Under the pieces are notes generated by a model. It made no database searches. It was given only the letters and a program-made list of their open reading frames with translations, and was not told the DNA's origin. From assembly GCA_002427975.1 (NCBI GenBank), contig DIZT01000307.1, positions 1 to 18,204 on the forward strand: a stretch of DNA of 18,204 nt. The letters are read 5' to 3'. This document shows, piece after piece, positions 6,242 through 15,242 of the stretch. Each line of letters opens with the position of its first letter. Position 1 is the first letter of the stretch. Source of the stretch: Micrococcaceae bacterium UBA6021 (GTDB lineage: Bacteria; Actinomycetota; Actinomycetes; Actinomycetales; Micrococcaceae). The translations under genes were made by a program, and so were the position numbers.

Positions 6242-7822
6242 GTGTTCAATTCACTCTCTGACCGGTTGACAGCAACCTTCAAGAATCTCCGTGGCAAGGG
6301 CCGCCTCACCGAGGCCGACGTCGATGCCACAGTCCGCGAGATCCGGCGCGCCCTCCTGGATGCCGATGTTGCCGTTGCCGTGGTGCGTGAGTTTACGGCC
6401 CGCGTCCGTGAGCGTTCCCTCGGGGCCGAGGTATCGGGGGCGCTGAACCCCAGCCAGCAGATCGTCAAGATCGTTAATGAGGAGCTCGTTGAGATCCTCG
6501 GTGGCGAGACCCGACGCATCCGGCTGGCCAAGACCGGCCCCACCATCATCATGCTGGCCGGCCTCCAGGGTGCCGGTAAGACCACCCTGGCCGGCAAGCT
6601 CGCCAAATGGCTCAAGTCCCAGGGCCACAGCCCCATTCTGGTGGCCTGCGACCTCCAGCGGCCCAACGCCGTCACCCAGCTCCAGATTGTCGGCAAGCGT
6701 GCCGGCGTGCCCGTTTTTGCGCCGCACCCGGGTGCCACCTCGGAACTGGAGCACCCGGCCGGTGACCCGGTCGCCGTCGCCCGTGCCGGCGTTGAGGAAG
6801 CGCGCCAGAAGCTGCACGACGTCGTAATTGTTGACACCGCCGGCCGCCTTGGTGTTGATGCCGAGATGATGGAGCAGGCACGCGAGATCCGCCGCGCCAT
6901 CGTCCCCAACGAAGTGCTGTTCGTGATCGACTCCATGATCGGCCAGGACGCCGTGAACACGGCTGTGGCGTTTGACGAGGGCGTTAACTTCACCGGAATC
7001 GTGCTGTCAAAGCTCGACGGCGACGCCCGCGGCGGTGCCGCCCTTTCCGTTGCGTCGGTCACCGGAAAGCCCGTTATGTTCGCCTCCACCGGCGAAGGCG
7101 TGGATGACTTTGAGCTGTTCCACCCGGACCGCATGGCGTCCCGCATCCTGGACATGGGTGACGTCCTCACCCTGATCGAGCAGGCTGAGAAGAACTGGGA
7201 CAAGGACGAAGCGGCCCGGATGGCGAAGAAGTTCGCCGACCAGGAAGACTTCACCCTGGACGACTTCCTCTCCCAGATGCAGCAGATCCGCAACATGGGC
7301 TCCATGAAGAAGATGCTGATGATGATGCCGGGTGCGGCCGGGATCAGGCAGCAGTTGGAGAACTTTGACGAGCGCGAGATCGACCGCGTCGAGGCGATCG
7401 TCCGCTCCATGACTCCGCACGAACGCGTGGCCCCGAAGATCATCAACGGCTCCCGCCGGGCACGGATCGCCCGCGGTTCGGGCGTGCACGTCTCGGAAGT
7501 CAACGGCCTGCTGGAGCGCTTCGCCCAGGCCCAGAAGATGATGAAGAAGATGGCCCAGGGCGGCGGCATGCCGGGGATGCCCGGGATGCCGGGCATGGGC
7601 GGCCCCGGTGGTGCGCGGAAGGGCGGCAAGAACGCCCCGAAGAAAAAGGCCCGCTCAGGCAACCCGGCCAAGGCTGCGCAGGAGCTCAAGGACGCCGAGG
7701 CCCGGCGTGCCGGCGCGGCCAAGGCCCTCCCCACAGGCGCAGCCTTCGGCCAGCAGGCCGGCGACTTCGACCCTTCGCAGCTGAACCTGCCCAAGGGCTT
7801 CGACAAGTTCCTCGGCAAGTAA
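6242..7822 (+). CDS. ffh: Signal recognition particle protein Ffh (SRP54)
   Basis: Ffh binds 4.5S RNA and emerging signal sequences, and delivers the ribosome to FtsY through reciprocal GTP hydrolysis. The 526-residue protein has an N domain (ending about residue 100) and a G domain with G1 GLQGAGKTT (107-115), DTAGR (198-202), SKLDG and TGEGVDDFE. The methionine-rich M domain includes KKMLMMMPG, the RNA-binding SRRARIARGSG, a KMMKKMAQGGGMPGMPG loop near residue 443, and a basic tail ending KGFDKFLGK. At 526 residues it is longer than the 450-residue E. coli protein because of the Gly/Lys/Ala-rich C-terminal extension usual in actinobacteria. The GTG start matches the FNSLSDRL beginning of the family. 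AAAGAAG about 11 bases upstream is a weak ribosome site. It is transcribed away from the zwf-like gene, with which it shares an 88-base upstream region. Confidence 0.97.
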   Translation: MFNSLSDRLTATFKNLRGKGRLTEADVDATVREIRRALLDADVAVAVVREFTARVRERSLGAEVSGALNPSQQIVKIVNEELVEILGGETRRIRLAKTGPTIIMLAGLQGAGKTTLAGKLAKWLKSQGHSPILVACDLQRPNAVTQLQIVGKRAGVPVFAPHPGATSELEHPAGDPVAVARAGVEEARQKLHDVVIVDTAGRLGVDAEMMEQAREIRRAIVPNEVLFVIDSMIGQDAVNTAVAFDEGVNFTGIVLSKLDGDARGGAALSVASVTGKPVMFASTGEGVDDFELFHPDRMASRILDMGDVLTLIEQAEKNWDKDEAARMAKKFADQEDFTLDDFLSQMQQIRNMGSMKKMLMMMPGAAGIRQQLENFDEREIDRVEAIVRSMTPHERVAPKIINGSRRARIARGSGVHVSEVNGLLERFAQAQKMMKKMAQGGGMPGMPGMPGMGGPGGARKGGKNAPKKKARSGNPAKAAQELKDAEARRAGAAKALPTGAAFGQQAGDFDPSQLNLPKGFDKFLGK

Positions 7823-7830
7823 CCACCTCT

Positions 7831-7895
7831 CCAACTGGGTAGCAGCAGATGCCGTCTTGAGCTCTCATAACGACACTTACTGCTAGCTGGTTGGG
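7831..7895. terminator. Imperfect hairpin downstream of ffh
   Basis: CCAAC and TAGCAG (7831-7845) pair with CTGCTA and GTTGG (about 7880-7894), with mismatched bases between and a loop of about 34 bases. It may terminate ffh, but the loop is long and there is no T-tract, so support is weak. Confidence 0.3.
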
Positions 7896-7918
7896 ATGTT
7901 GGTGCCGTGGAATAGGGT
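7891..7918 (+). promoter_or_regulatory. Candidate leaderless promoter of the hydrolase-fold gene
   Basis: A TAGGGT -10 element (7913-7918, TAnnnT type) ends six bases before the ATG at 7925, so transcription would begin at or next to the start codon. TTGGGA at 7891-7896 is a -35 candidate with 16-base spacing. The absence of any Shine-Dalgarno sequence in front of the ATG agrees with a leaderless message. Confidence 0.5.
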
Positions 7919-7924
7919 TGGGTC

Positions 7925-8659
7925 ATGTTCAAACAGCGGGTAGTGTTCGTGCACGGCGCCGGACCTTTCGGTGCGGCGGCGTGGCCGCGCCAGCACGGAA
8001 TGGCGCTGGCCTACGACGCCCTGTTCCTGCGGCGGCACGGCTTTGACCCGGTGGCTGAACCCGTGGAGTCCTCGTTCGCCGAGGACACCGCCATCATCCT
8101 CAGGTCACTCGCCGATGACGGCCGCGGCGCCGCCGGCGGCCACGTTGTTGCCCACGCAGAGGGCGCCATTGCGGCCATGATTGCGGCTGTCGAGCGCCCG
8201 GATCTCGTGTTTTCGCTGACGCTCGTTGAACCCGCGTGCCTGTCGCTGACCGCAGAACTGCCAGCCACAGCGGCGCACCGTGCCCTGATGCAGCCCCTTT
8301 TTGACGTCCGGCACCAGCTCGGTGATGAGGACTTCCAGCGTGAGTACGTACGCAGGATGTTCGCGGCGGATCTGCACGAGCCCGCCACGGCGGAGGAAAA
8401 ACGGTCAGCGCGCCGGCTCCGGTTACAGGCCCCGTCCTGGGAAGCCCCGCTGCATATCGTTCCGGGCGTCCCCACCATGGTCCTGACAGGCGGCTGGGAA
8501 CCGCTCTACGAGGAAATCGCCGGATACCTGCAGGAGACCGGTGCCCTGCACCGCATCGCTGCGGGCGGGCACCGGCCTCAGGACTCGGCTGAAGGTGACC
8601 GTGCCATCCGGTCCTTCATTGCCGACGTCGGCAGGTCACGCTCAGTTCAGGCTTCCTGA
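7925..8659 (+). CDS. Alpha/beta-hydrolase-fold protein without the nucleophile serine
   Basis: The 244-residue protein has the shape of a small alpha/beta hydrolase. A first strand leads to the oxyanion-type VFVHGAG (7-13), the nucleophile-elbow region is VVAHAEGA (74-81), and the C-terminal AGGHRPQDS holds the expected catalytic histidine H216. The elbow normally reads GHSxGG; here the serine position is Ala78 and both flanking glycine positions are partly altered. The acid turn reads GGWEP where a G-x-D-like turn is usual. Classical serine hydrolase chemistry is therefore unlikely, and the protein may be a binding protein or non-catalytic relative. The start is the ATG at 7925, since later ATGs would remove the first strand. 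It appears leaderless and stands alone, convergent with thiC, with stop codons four bases apart. Confidence 0.75.
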   Translation: MFKQRVVFVHGAGPFGAAAWPRQHGMALAYDALFLRRHGFDPVAEPVESSFAEDTAIILRSLADDGRGAAGGHVVAHAEGAIAAMIAAVERPDLVFSLTLVEPACLSLTAELPATAAHRALMQPLFDVRHQLGDEDFQREYVRRMFAADLHEPATAEEKRSARRLRLQAPSWEAPLHIVPGVPTMVLTGGWEPLYEEIAGYLQETGALHRIAAGGHRPQDSAEGDRAIRSFIADVGRSRSVQAS

Positions 8660-8663
8660 GCCG

Positions 8664-10560
<1,897 letters not shown>

Positions 10561-10643
10561 GGTCAAGTCGAAGCTACCACAGACCGCCGGGGGCCTGGTG
10601 ACACCAATCACGGGGAAGCGGTCGCAATCTGACACGCTCACCT

Positions 10644-10683
10644 CTTGAATTAAATTGAACCTTCAAGTAAATTAGAGTTATAG
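10644..10683 (+). promoter_or_regulatory. Promoter with overlapping TTGAA/TTCAA palindrome, VOC dioxygenase gene
   Basis: TTGAAC (10655-10660), a 17-base spacer and TTATAG (10678-10683) make a good housekeeping promoter in an AT-rich island. The -35 lies in the inverted repeat TTGAA-CC-TTCAA (10655-10666). A wider pair, CTTGAA (10644-10649) and TTCAAG (10662-10667), flanks it. This is the usual look of a repressor operator of the MarR class, but the regulator is not known. The same island could serve thiC in the other direction. Confidence 0.55.
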
Positions 10684-10724
10684 CCGCCTTCGACCCCGAG
10701 GGCCAACGGACCGGAGAGTGTTCA

Positions 10725-11600
10725 ATGTCTGCAGAAGCCACCAGCCAGGATCTCCTTCCTGCCGATCTCTCCATGGGCACTGTGATGCTCAAGGTAGGCG
10801 ACATGAAGCTGATGGCCGACTACTACCAGCGTGCGCTCGGCCTGGAGGTTGTCGCTGAACAGGACGGCGGCATATACCTTGGCCGGCTCCAGCGCCCCCT
10901 GGTCCACCTCGCGGCCGCGCCGTCCTTGAACCTGCCCGGCAGGGGAGAGGCCGGGCTGTTCCACACCGCACTGCTCTTCGATGACCAGGCTGCGCTCGCC
11001 GCGACTGTGGCCACGGCGGCCCAGTACGAACCCCGGTCCTTCACCGGCAGTGCCGACCACCTCGTCAGCGAGGCCTTCTACTTCAATGACCCCGAGGGCA
11101 ACGGCGTCGAACTCTACTGGGACAGGCCCCGTGAAAACTGGTCCTGGAACGGCAAGGACGTGGTGATGGACAGCCTGGCCCTGCCGCCACAGCGTTACCT
11201 TGAGCAGCACCTGAGGCAGGAATCCGTGGAAGGCCAGCACGGCACTGAAGCGGGCGTCGGCCACGTCCACCTCCAGGTGGGCGACGTCCAGTCTGCGCAC
11301 GATTTCTACGTGGGCACGCTGGGCTTCGAAAAGACCGCAGGCTGGCACGGGCAGGCGCTGTTTGTCTCCGCGGGCCGGTACCACCACCACATGGCCATGA
11401 ATGTCTGGAACAGCCGCGGCGCAGGTCCCCGCAAGGACACCCTGGGCCTTGGCGAAGTGCTCATCGAGGTCACTTCCGGGGACGACGTCGGAGCGCTCGC
11501 CGACCGCCTAAGGGTCGCCGGCGTGGCCTCGCACCACACGGGCGCCGAACTTCGTTTCGAGGATCCGTGGCGCAACAGCATCCGTGTCGCTGTCCGCTGA
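10725..11600 (+). CDS. VOC-family ring-cleavage dioxygenase (CatE/catechol 2,3-dioxygenase-like)
   Basis: The 291-residue protein has two glyoxalase/bleomycin-resistance (VOC) domains, about residues 15-135 and 175-290, as in CatE-type extradiol dioxygenases. The N-domain has GTVMLKVGD, FHTALLF and the strongly conserved SEAFYFNDPEGNGVELYWDRP-like stretch at its end. The C-domain starts GHVHLQVGD, with histidines 180 and 182, and carries YHHHMAMNVW (histidines 220-222). Members cleave catechol-type rings with Fe(II) or remove reactive quinone-like compounds; the substrate here is not readable. The ATG has GGAGAG six bases upstream (10713-10718). It is transcribed divergently from thiC, from a promoter overlapped by a palindrome, so stress- or substrate-induced control is likely. 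Assignment to the family is firm, to catechol as substrate less so. Confidence 0.85.
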   Translation: MSAEATSQDLLPADLSMGTVMLKVGDMKLMADYYQRALGLEVVAEQDGGIYLGRLQRPLVHLAAAPSLNLPGRGEAGLFHTALLFDDQAALAATVATAAQYEPRSFTGSADHLVSEAFYFNDPEGNGVELYWDRPRENWSWNGKDVVMDSLALPPQRYLEQHLRQESVEGQHGTEAGVGHVHLQVGDVQSAHDFYVGTLGFEKTAGWHGQALFVSAGRYHHHMAMNVWNSRGAGPRKDTLGLGEVLIEVTSGDDVGALADRLRVAGVASHHTGAELRFEDPWRNSIRVAVR

Positions 11601-11648
11601 GCCACGGGGCCAAAAACGCGGCCTGCCATGTACTAGGCTGATTCCGAA

Positions 11649-11685
11649 CGGCCGGGGCGGCACCCTTCGCTGCCCTTCCGGGCCG
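11649..11685. terminator. GC-rich imperfect hairpin after the VOC gene
   Basis: CGGCCGGGGCGGCA (11649-11662) can pair imperfectly with TGCCCTTCCGGGCCG (11671-11685) around a short loop. It may terminate the dioxygenase transcript, or it may lie in the leader of the following small gene. There is no T-tract. Confidence 0.3.
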
Positions 11686-11713
11686 TACCGTCGACGGAAT
11701 GAGGGCTCTTCCC

Positions 11714-12151
11714 ATGGGCTTCACTGAAATCTTTGTTGCCACCCACGATGCCGCGCTGAAGCGGGCCGGTGTCCTTGATGCCGGCGGCTCCCCGGCAGGC
11801 CCTGCCTTGAGGATTCCCGGAATCAGTGATTTCGAAATCGAACAGCTGGGCGACCTTGCCGGTGCTGCGGTGCATGCCGGTGGCGCAGACTATGAACTGG
11901 CCATGGTTGACGTGGCCAGCGATTCACTCCTCGGAGTTCCGCCGGCCATGGTGCGTGCGCTGGCGGATCTGCTCAGCTATGAGACTGAGGGTGAAGGCAA
12001 TGTCCTGGACGACGTCGCTGAAGAGTGGGCCGCCCAGGATGACATGCCTTTCGGCACGGCCGATGCCCGGAGGTATGTCCAGCAGTTCGCTGAGCTGGCC
12101 AACTCCATCGATGACGCCGCGCGCACCGGGGTGTATGTCTGGTCGTCCTAG
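11714..12151 (+). CDS. Small acidic protein of unknown function
   Basis: I do not recognise this 145-residue protein. It is acidic, with no membrane segment, signal peptide or cysteine. It starts MGFTEIFVATHDAALKRAG, has a mid-part with YELAMVDVASDSLLGVPPAMV, and ends in a helix-like C-terminus finishing TGVYVWSS. Even composition, high third-position GC and a good ribosome site argue that it is real. I prefer the ATG at 11714 because GAGGG lies 8 bases upstream (11701-11705); an in-frame ATG at 11699 would add five residues but has a weaker site. It stands alone between the dioxygenase and rpsP. The aspartate/glutamate-rich helical second half could suggest a protein-interaction or antitoxin-like role, but nothing supports that directly. 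Confidence 0.65.
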   Translation: MGFTEIFVATHDAALKRAGVLDAGGSPAGPALRIPGISDFEIEQLGDLAGAAVHAGGADYELAMVDVASDSLLGVPPAMVRALADLLSYETEGEGNVLDDVAEEWAAQDDMPFGTADARRYVQQFAELANSIDDAARTGVYVWSS

Positions 12152-12223
12152 GCCGGCCCGGGGCTGCCGGGTGCGCCCGTCTGCCCCATCCCAACGTGTC
12201 AAGTCGAAATCCGGACGCTGATC

Positions 12224-12232
12224 TGGCACAAT
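12224..12232 (+). promoter_or_regulatory. Candidate rpsP promoter -10 region
   Basis: TGGCACAAT lies about 120 bases before rpsP and closely resembles TGGCAAAAT upstream of rplS (14603-14611). Both read as extended -10-like elements of ribosomal protein promoters. The -35 candidate about 17 bases upstream (TCGAAA) is poor. Confidence 0.4.
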
Positions 12233-12363
12233 AAACAGGTACTCGATCTGCGTGGCCCCTCTCTCCGCGTCCGGATCCTGTCCTTCGAACCCTCAAGTAT
12301 GGCCCGCCCCACGGGTGCAGAACGTCGGTTCACACCTTTTCTGAAACAGGAGTGACCACAAAA

Positions 12364-12780
12364 GTGGCCGTAAAGATTCGCCTTAAGCGCTTTGGCAAGA
12401 TGCGCGCACCGTACTACCGCATCGTCGTCATGGACGCACGCTCCAAGCGTGACGGCCGTGCCATCGAAGAAATCGGCAAGTACCACCCCACCGAAGAGCC
12501 CTCATACATCGAGGTCGACACGGACCGTGCCCAGTACTGGCTCGGCGTCGGCGCACAGCCGTCCGAGCAGGTTGCCGCGATCCTGAAGATCACCGGTGAC
12601 TGGCAGAAGTTCAAGGGCCTCCCGGGCCAGGAAGGCACCCTGAAGACCAAAGCTCCGAAGGCCGCCTTTGTTGCCCCGGAAAAGGGTTCCGTGATCATCC
12701 CGGAAGCCATCACCAAGAAGGCAAAGCAGTCTGACGCAGCCGAGGCCCCGGCCGAAGCAGAGACCACCGAGGCTGAGTAG
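12364..12780 (+). CDS. rpsP: 30S ribosomal protein S16
   Basis: S16 is an early-binding protein of the small subunit that helps fold the 5' domain of 16S rRNA. The family opening [21 protein letters not shown] is present, followed by [16 protein letters not shown] and [14 protein letters not shown]. The last 50 or so residues are an Ala/Glu/Lys-rich tail, longer than in E. coli (82 residues) but normal for actinobacteria. Two GTG codons are in frame, at 12352 and 12364. I chose 12364 because the AGGAG ribosome site (12348-12352) overlaps the first GTG, and because the second gives the canonical (M)AVKIRL start; the protein is then 138 residues. It heads the cluster rpsP-khpA-rimM-trmD, with khpA starting one base after its stop. 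Confidence 0.96.
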   Translation: MAVKIRLKRFGKMRAPYYRIVVMDARSKRDGRAIEEIGKYHPTEEPSYIEVDTDRAQYWLGVGAQPSEQVAAILKITGDWQKFKGLPGQEGTLKTKAPKAAFVAPEKGSVIIPEAITKKAKQSDAAEAPAEAETTEAE

Positions 12781-12781
12781 A

Positions 12782-13024
12782 TTGCTGGCAGAAGCGCTCG
12801 AACACCTCGTCCGGGGAATCGTTGATTCGCCGGAAGATGTCAAGGTCAGCTCGAAGAACAACCGGCGCGGGGACACCCTCGAGGTCCGTGTTCATCAGGA
12901 TGACCTGGGACGGGTGATCGGCCGCCAGGGCCGCACCGCACGGGCATTGCGCACCGTTGTGGCAGCACTGGCAGACGGCGAACCGGTCAGGGTCGACGTC
13001 GTCGACACCGACCGCCGCCGCTAA
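12782..13024 (+). CDS. khpA: KH-domain RNA-binding protein KhpA (YlqC family)
   Basis: KhpA is a small RNA-binding protein that pairs with KhpB/Jag in other Gram-positive bacteria to influence cell elongation and small-RNA biology. The 80-residue protein is a single KH domain with the GxxG loop GRQG at 47-50 inside GRVIGRQGRTARALR. The start is TTG at 12782, one base after the rpsP stop; the family begins L-x-E-A-L-E-H-L-V, so the call matches the expected first residues. Translation is probably coupled to rpsP. The rpsP-khpA-rimM-trmD order is the widely conserved one. Its khpB partner is not in the window. Confidence 0.93.
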   Translation: MLAEALEHLVRGIVDSPEDVKVSSKNNRRGDTLEVRVHQDDLGRVIGRQGRTARALRTVVAALADGEPVRVDVVDTDRRR

Positions 13025-13047
13025 GCGCTCGGCAACATCAGTTTTTG

Positions 13048-13085
13048 CTCCGGCCCCTCCACCAGCAACGGTGGAGGGGCCGGAG
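13048..13085 (+). terminator. Perfect 16-bp hairpin between khpA and rimM
   Basis: CTCCGGCCCCTCCACC (13048-13063) and its exact complement (13070-13085) flank the loop AGCAAC. The descending arm is followed by TGCTTTC, a weak T-tract. It sits 23 bases after khpA and 51 bases before rimM, so it should stop or slow transcription inside the ribosomal cluster, or protect the 3' end of the rpsP-khpA message. Confidence 0.75.
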
Positions 13086-13136
13086 TGCTTTCACCACAAG
13101 ACCGTGGAGAATTCCACAACCGAAACAGAGGAACAG

Positions 13137-13682
13137 ATGCAGCTTCAGGTGGCACGAATCGGCAAACCGCATGGAATCCGCGGCGAAGTGACGGTCCAGG
13201 TGCTGACCGACGCCCCGGGGGACCGGTTTGTTCCCGGTACCGAATTTGTGGTGGAGCCTGCGTCGGCCGGCCCGCTCATTGTGGAGAGTGCGCGCTGGAA
13301 CAAGGACATCCTGCTGCTCGCGTTCGACGGCATCGAAACGCGCAACCAGGCAGAAACCCTCCGCGGCGCAAAGCTCTTCATTGAAACCGAAGAGCTGGGC
13401 GAGGACGACGGCGAAGGCTGGTACGAGCACGAACTGGTGGGGCTCGAAGCGCGGGTTGGCTCGCAGGTAGTCGGCAAGATCGCGGCCCTGCACACGCTGC
13501 CCGTCCAGGACCTGCTCGTGGTTGAAACGCCGGACGGTAAGGAAATCCTCGTCCCGTTCGTGGAACAGATCGTCCCGGAGGTCAACGTGGCTGGCGGGTT
13601 TGTCCTGATGACACCGCCGAACGGACTTTTTGAGGTCAACGACGGCGACGGCGGCACTGATGGACCCGAGGATAACGCGTAG
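13137..13682 (+). CDS. rimM: Ribosome maturation factor RimM
   Basis: RimM binds S19 and assists assembly of the 30S head. The 181-residue protein has the RimM barrel at the N-terminus, opening QVARIGKPHGIRGEV and continuing through VESARWNKDILLL and RNQAETLRGAKLF. Then comes the PRC-barrel, with GWYEHELVGLEA, VGKI, VQDLLVVETPDGKEILVPF and the family's closing VPEV. The frame stays open upstream to 12957, but those residues overlap khpA and the hairpin and are not RimM-like. The ATG at 13137 is preceded by GAGGA (13128-13132) and begins exactly at the family start. The acidic tail ends at a TAG directly followed by the trmD ATG, with no gap. Confidence 0.96.
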   Translation: MQLQVARIGKPHGIRGEVTVQVLTDAPGDRFVPGTEFVVEPASAGPLIVESARWNKDILLLAFDGIETRNQAETLRGAKLFIETEELGEDDGEGWYEHELVGLEARVGSQVVGKIAALHTLPVQDLLVVETPDGKEILVPFVEQIVPEVNVAGGFVLMTPPNGLFEVNDGDGGTDGPEDNA

Positions 13683-14555
13683 ATGAGAATCGACGTCGTC
13701 AGTATCTTTCCGGAGTACCTGGCGCCCCTGGAACTCTCGCTCATTGGCAAGGCCCGCCAGGACGGCCTGCTGGACCTGCGCGTCCATGACCTGCGGGACT
13801 TCACCACAGACAAGCACCGCTCAGTAGATGACACCCCGTACGGCGGCGGTGCCGGCATGGTGATGAAGCCTGAGCCGTGGGCACAGGCGTTGGCTGCTGT
13901 CGCCGGAGCCGGCGACGCCAACGACGGCGCCGAGGCTACGGAGGGCAAGTCCGCCAAGCCGGTGCTGATTGTCCCGTCGCCGGCAGGGGAACGCTTCAAC
14001 CAGGCACTGGCCTATGAGCTCGCCGAAGAGGACCAGCTGGTTTTTGCCTGCGGCCGCTATGAGGGCATCGACGAGCGTGTCATCGAGTGGGCGGAAGAGC
14101 ACTTCACGGTACGACCCATGAGCCTTGGTGACTACGTGCTGAACGGCGGCGAGGTGGCCGTCCTGGCTATGGTCGAAGCCATCGGCAGGCTGCTGCCCGG
14201 TGTGGTGGGCAACCCTGATTCCCTGGTCGAGGAGTCACATTCGGACGGGCTGCTGGAATACCCCGTGTACACCAAACCCTCCAGCTGGCGGGACCGGGAC
14301 GTCCCGGCAGTACTGCTGAGCGGCAACCACGGGAAGATCGCGCAGTGGCGGCGCCACGAGCAGTACCGGCGGACGGCGGAACGCCGCCCGGACCTGCTGG
14401 AAACGTTCGACGCCGGCAAGCTGCCCCGTGCCGACCGGACGGCTTTCGCCGACCTGGGGTACGACGTCGTCGACGGTCACCTCCGTGTCCGACGGGACGC
14501 CGGGAACAGCAACGACGCGACCAAAGGGGACACCGGAACCAGCGCCTCCGCCTGA
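13683..14555 (+). CDS. trmD: tRNA (guanine-N1-)-methyltransferase TrmD
   Basis: TrmD makes m1G37 in tRNAs with G36-G37, preventing frameshifts, with SAM bound in a trefoil knot. The 290-residue protein opens [12 protein letters not shown]. It has [11 protein letters not shown] (49-59), [11 protein letters not shown] (123-133), the SAM-knot segment [11 protein letters not shown] (147-157), and the C-terminal domain with [14 protein letters not shown] and LSGNHGKI. It carries an insert rich in Ala, Gly, Asp and Glu at about 77-95 and a Ser/Asp/Thr-rich tail of about 20 residues, which make it longer than the 255-residue E. coli enzyme. The ATG follows the rimM stop without a gap, so translation is coupled. 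Confidence 0.97.
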   Translation: MRIDVVSIFPEYLAPLELSLIGKARQDGLLDLRVHDLRDFTTDKHRSVDDTPYGGGAGMVMKPEPWAQALAAVAGAGDANDGAEATEGKSAKPVLIVPSPAGERFNQALAYELAEEDQLVFACGRYEGIDERVIEWAEEHFTVRPMSLGDYVLNGGEVAVLAMVEAIGRLLPGVVGNPDSLVEESHSDGLLEYPVYTKPSSWRDRDVPAVLLSGNHGKIAQWRRHEQYRRTAERRPDLLETFDAGKLPRADRTAFADLGYDVVDGHLRVRRDAGNSNDATKGDTGTSASA

Positions 14556-14581
14556 ACCGACGCGATGGCTGTGGACGGCAA

Positions 14582-14611
14582 TTGGCTGTAGGCCTGAGAG
14601 TGTGGCAAAAT
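14582..14611 (+). promoter_or_regulatory. Candidate rplS promoter
   Basis: TTGGCT (14582-14587), an 18-base spacer and CAAAAT (14606-14611) form a plausible housekeeping promoter, 27 bases after trmD. It implies a long leader of about 180 bases before rplS and so separate transcription from the trmD unit. Confidence 0.45.
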
Positions 14612-14674
14612 TAGTCCTTGTGTCTGCTGGGTCCGCACCTGCCACAGGGGGAGCGCAACCAACAGCTGGACAAT

Positions 14675-14705
14675 CCGGTACCTTCAATCAGTGAAGGAAC
14701 CGGAC
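14675..14705 (+). promoter_or_regulatory. Hairpin in the rplS leader
   Basis: TCCGGTACCTTCA (14675-14687) pairs with TGAAGGAACCGGA (14693-14705) around the loop ATCAG, with a single A-A mismatch. It lies about 90 bases before the rplS start and downstream of the candidate promoter, so it would be in the mRNA leader. A role as ribosomal-protein autoregulatory element is possible but unproven; no T-tract follows. Confidence 0.55.
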
Positions 14706-14798
14706 CCACTTTACCTTCGGCGGTAATTTCCGGTGCTTCCGGGCTTGGCCGCCGTGACCCAAAGTGAATGACCTGTGGCGTTCACCAGGAGTGCAATC

Positions 14799-15158
14799 AT
14801 GCATATTCTCGATTCCGTAGACGCAGCCTCGCTGCGCACCGATGTTCCTGTCTTCCGCGCGGGTGACACCCTCAAGGTTCACGTGAACATCATCGAAGGC
14901 AAGAACTCCCGTGTCCAGGTTTTCCAGGGCTTCGTCCTGGGTCGCCACGGTGACGGCGTCCGCGAGACCTTCACGATCCGCAAGGTTTCCTTCGGCGTCG
15001 GCGTGGAGCGTAAGTTCCCGGTACACTCCCCGATCATCGACAAGATCGAGCTCGTCACCAAGGGTGACGTGCGCCGCGCCAAGCTTTACTACATGCGCGA
15101 ACTGCGCGGTAAGGCTGCAAAGATCAAGGAAAAGCGCGACTTCCACACCGCCAAGTAA
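14799..15158 (+). CDS. rplS: 50S ribosomal protein L19
   Basis: L19 lies at the interface of the ribosomal subunits near the aminoacyl-tRNA site. The 119-residue protein shows the family stretches [60 protein letters not shown] and [21 protein letters not shown] chose ATG at 14799 with AGGAG 7 bases upstream (14787-14791). An in-frame ATG at 14775 would add eight residues not typical of L19. A long leader with its own hairpin and promoter-like sequence precedes it, so rplS seems to be transcribed separately from trmD. Confidence 0.97.
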   Translation: MHILDSVDAASLRTDVPVFRAGDTLKVHVNIIEGKNSRVQVFQGFVLGRHGDGVRETFTIRKVSFGVGVERKFPVHSPIIDKIELVTKGDVRRAKLYYMRELRGKAAKIKEKRDFHTAK

Positions 15159-15242
15159 GTCCCCAGGGACCTACAAAGCAGGCCCCAGCCGTTCCAGGCC
15201 AGCGCCGGAGCCCTTCGCAACAGCGCCCCAGGAATACGGATC

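Noticed and set aside
6154..7932. A 1060-codon minus-strand frame that would extend the zwf-like protein by about 590 residues
   Set aside because: The extension is antisense to ffh, is a low-complexity Ser/Arg/Pro-rich translation, and lacks any domain; G6PDH homology starts at 6153.
12957..13136. N-terminal extension of RimM
   Set aside because: It overlaps khpA and the intergenic hairpin; RimM similarity and a ribosome site place the start at 13137.
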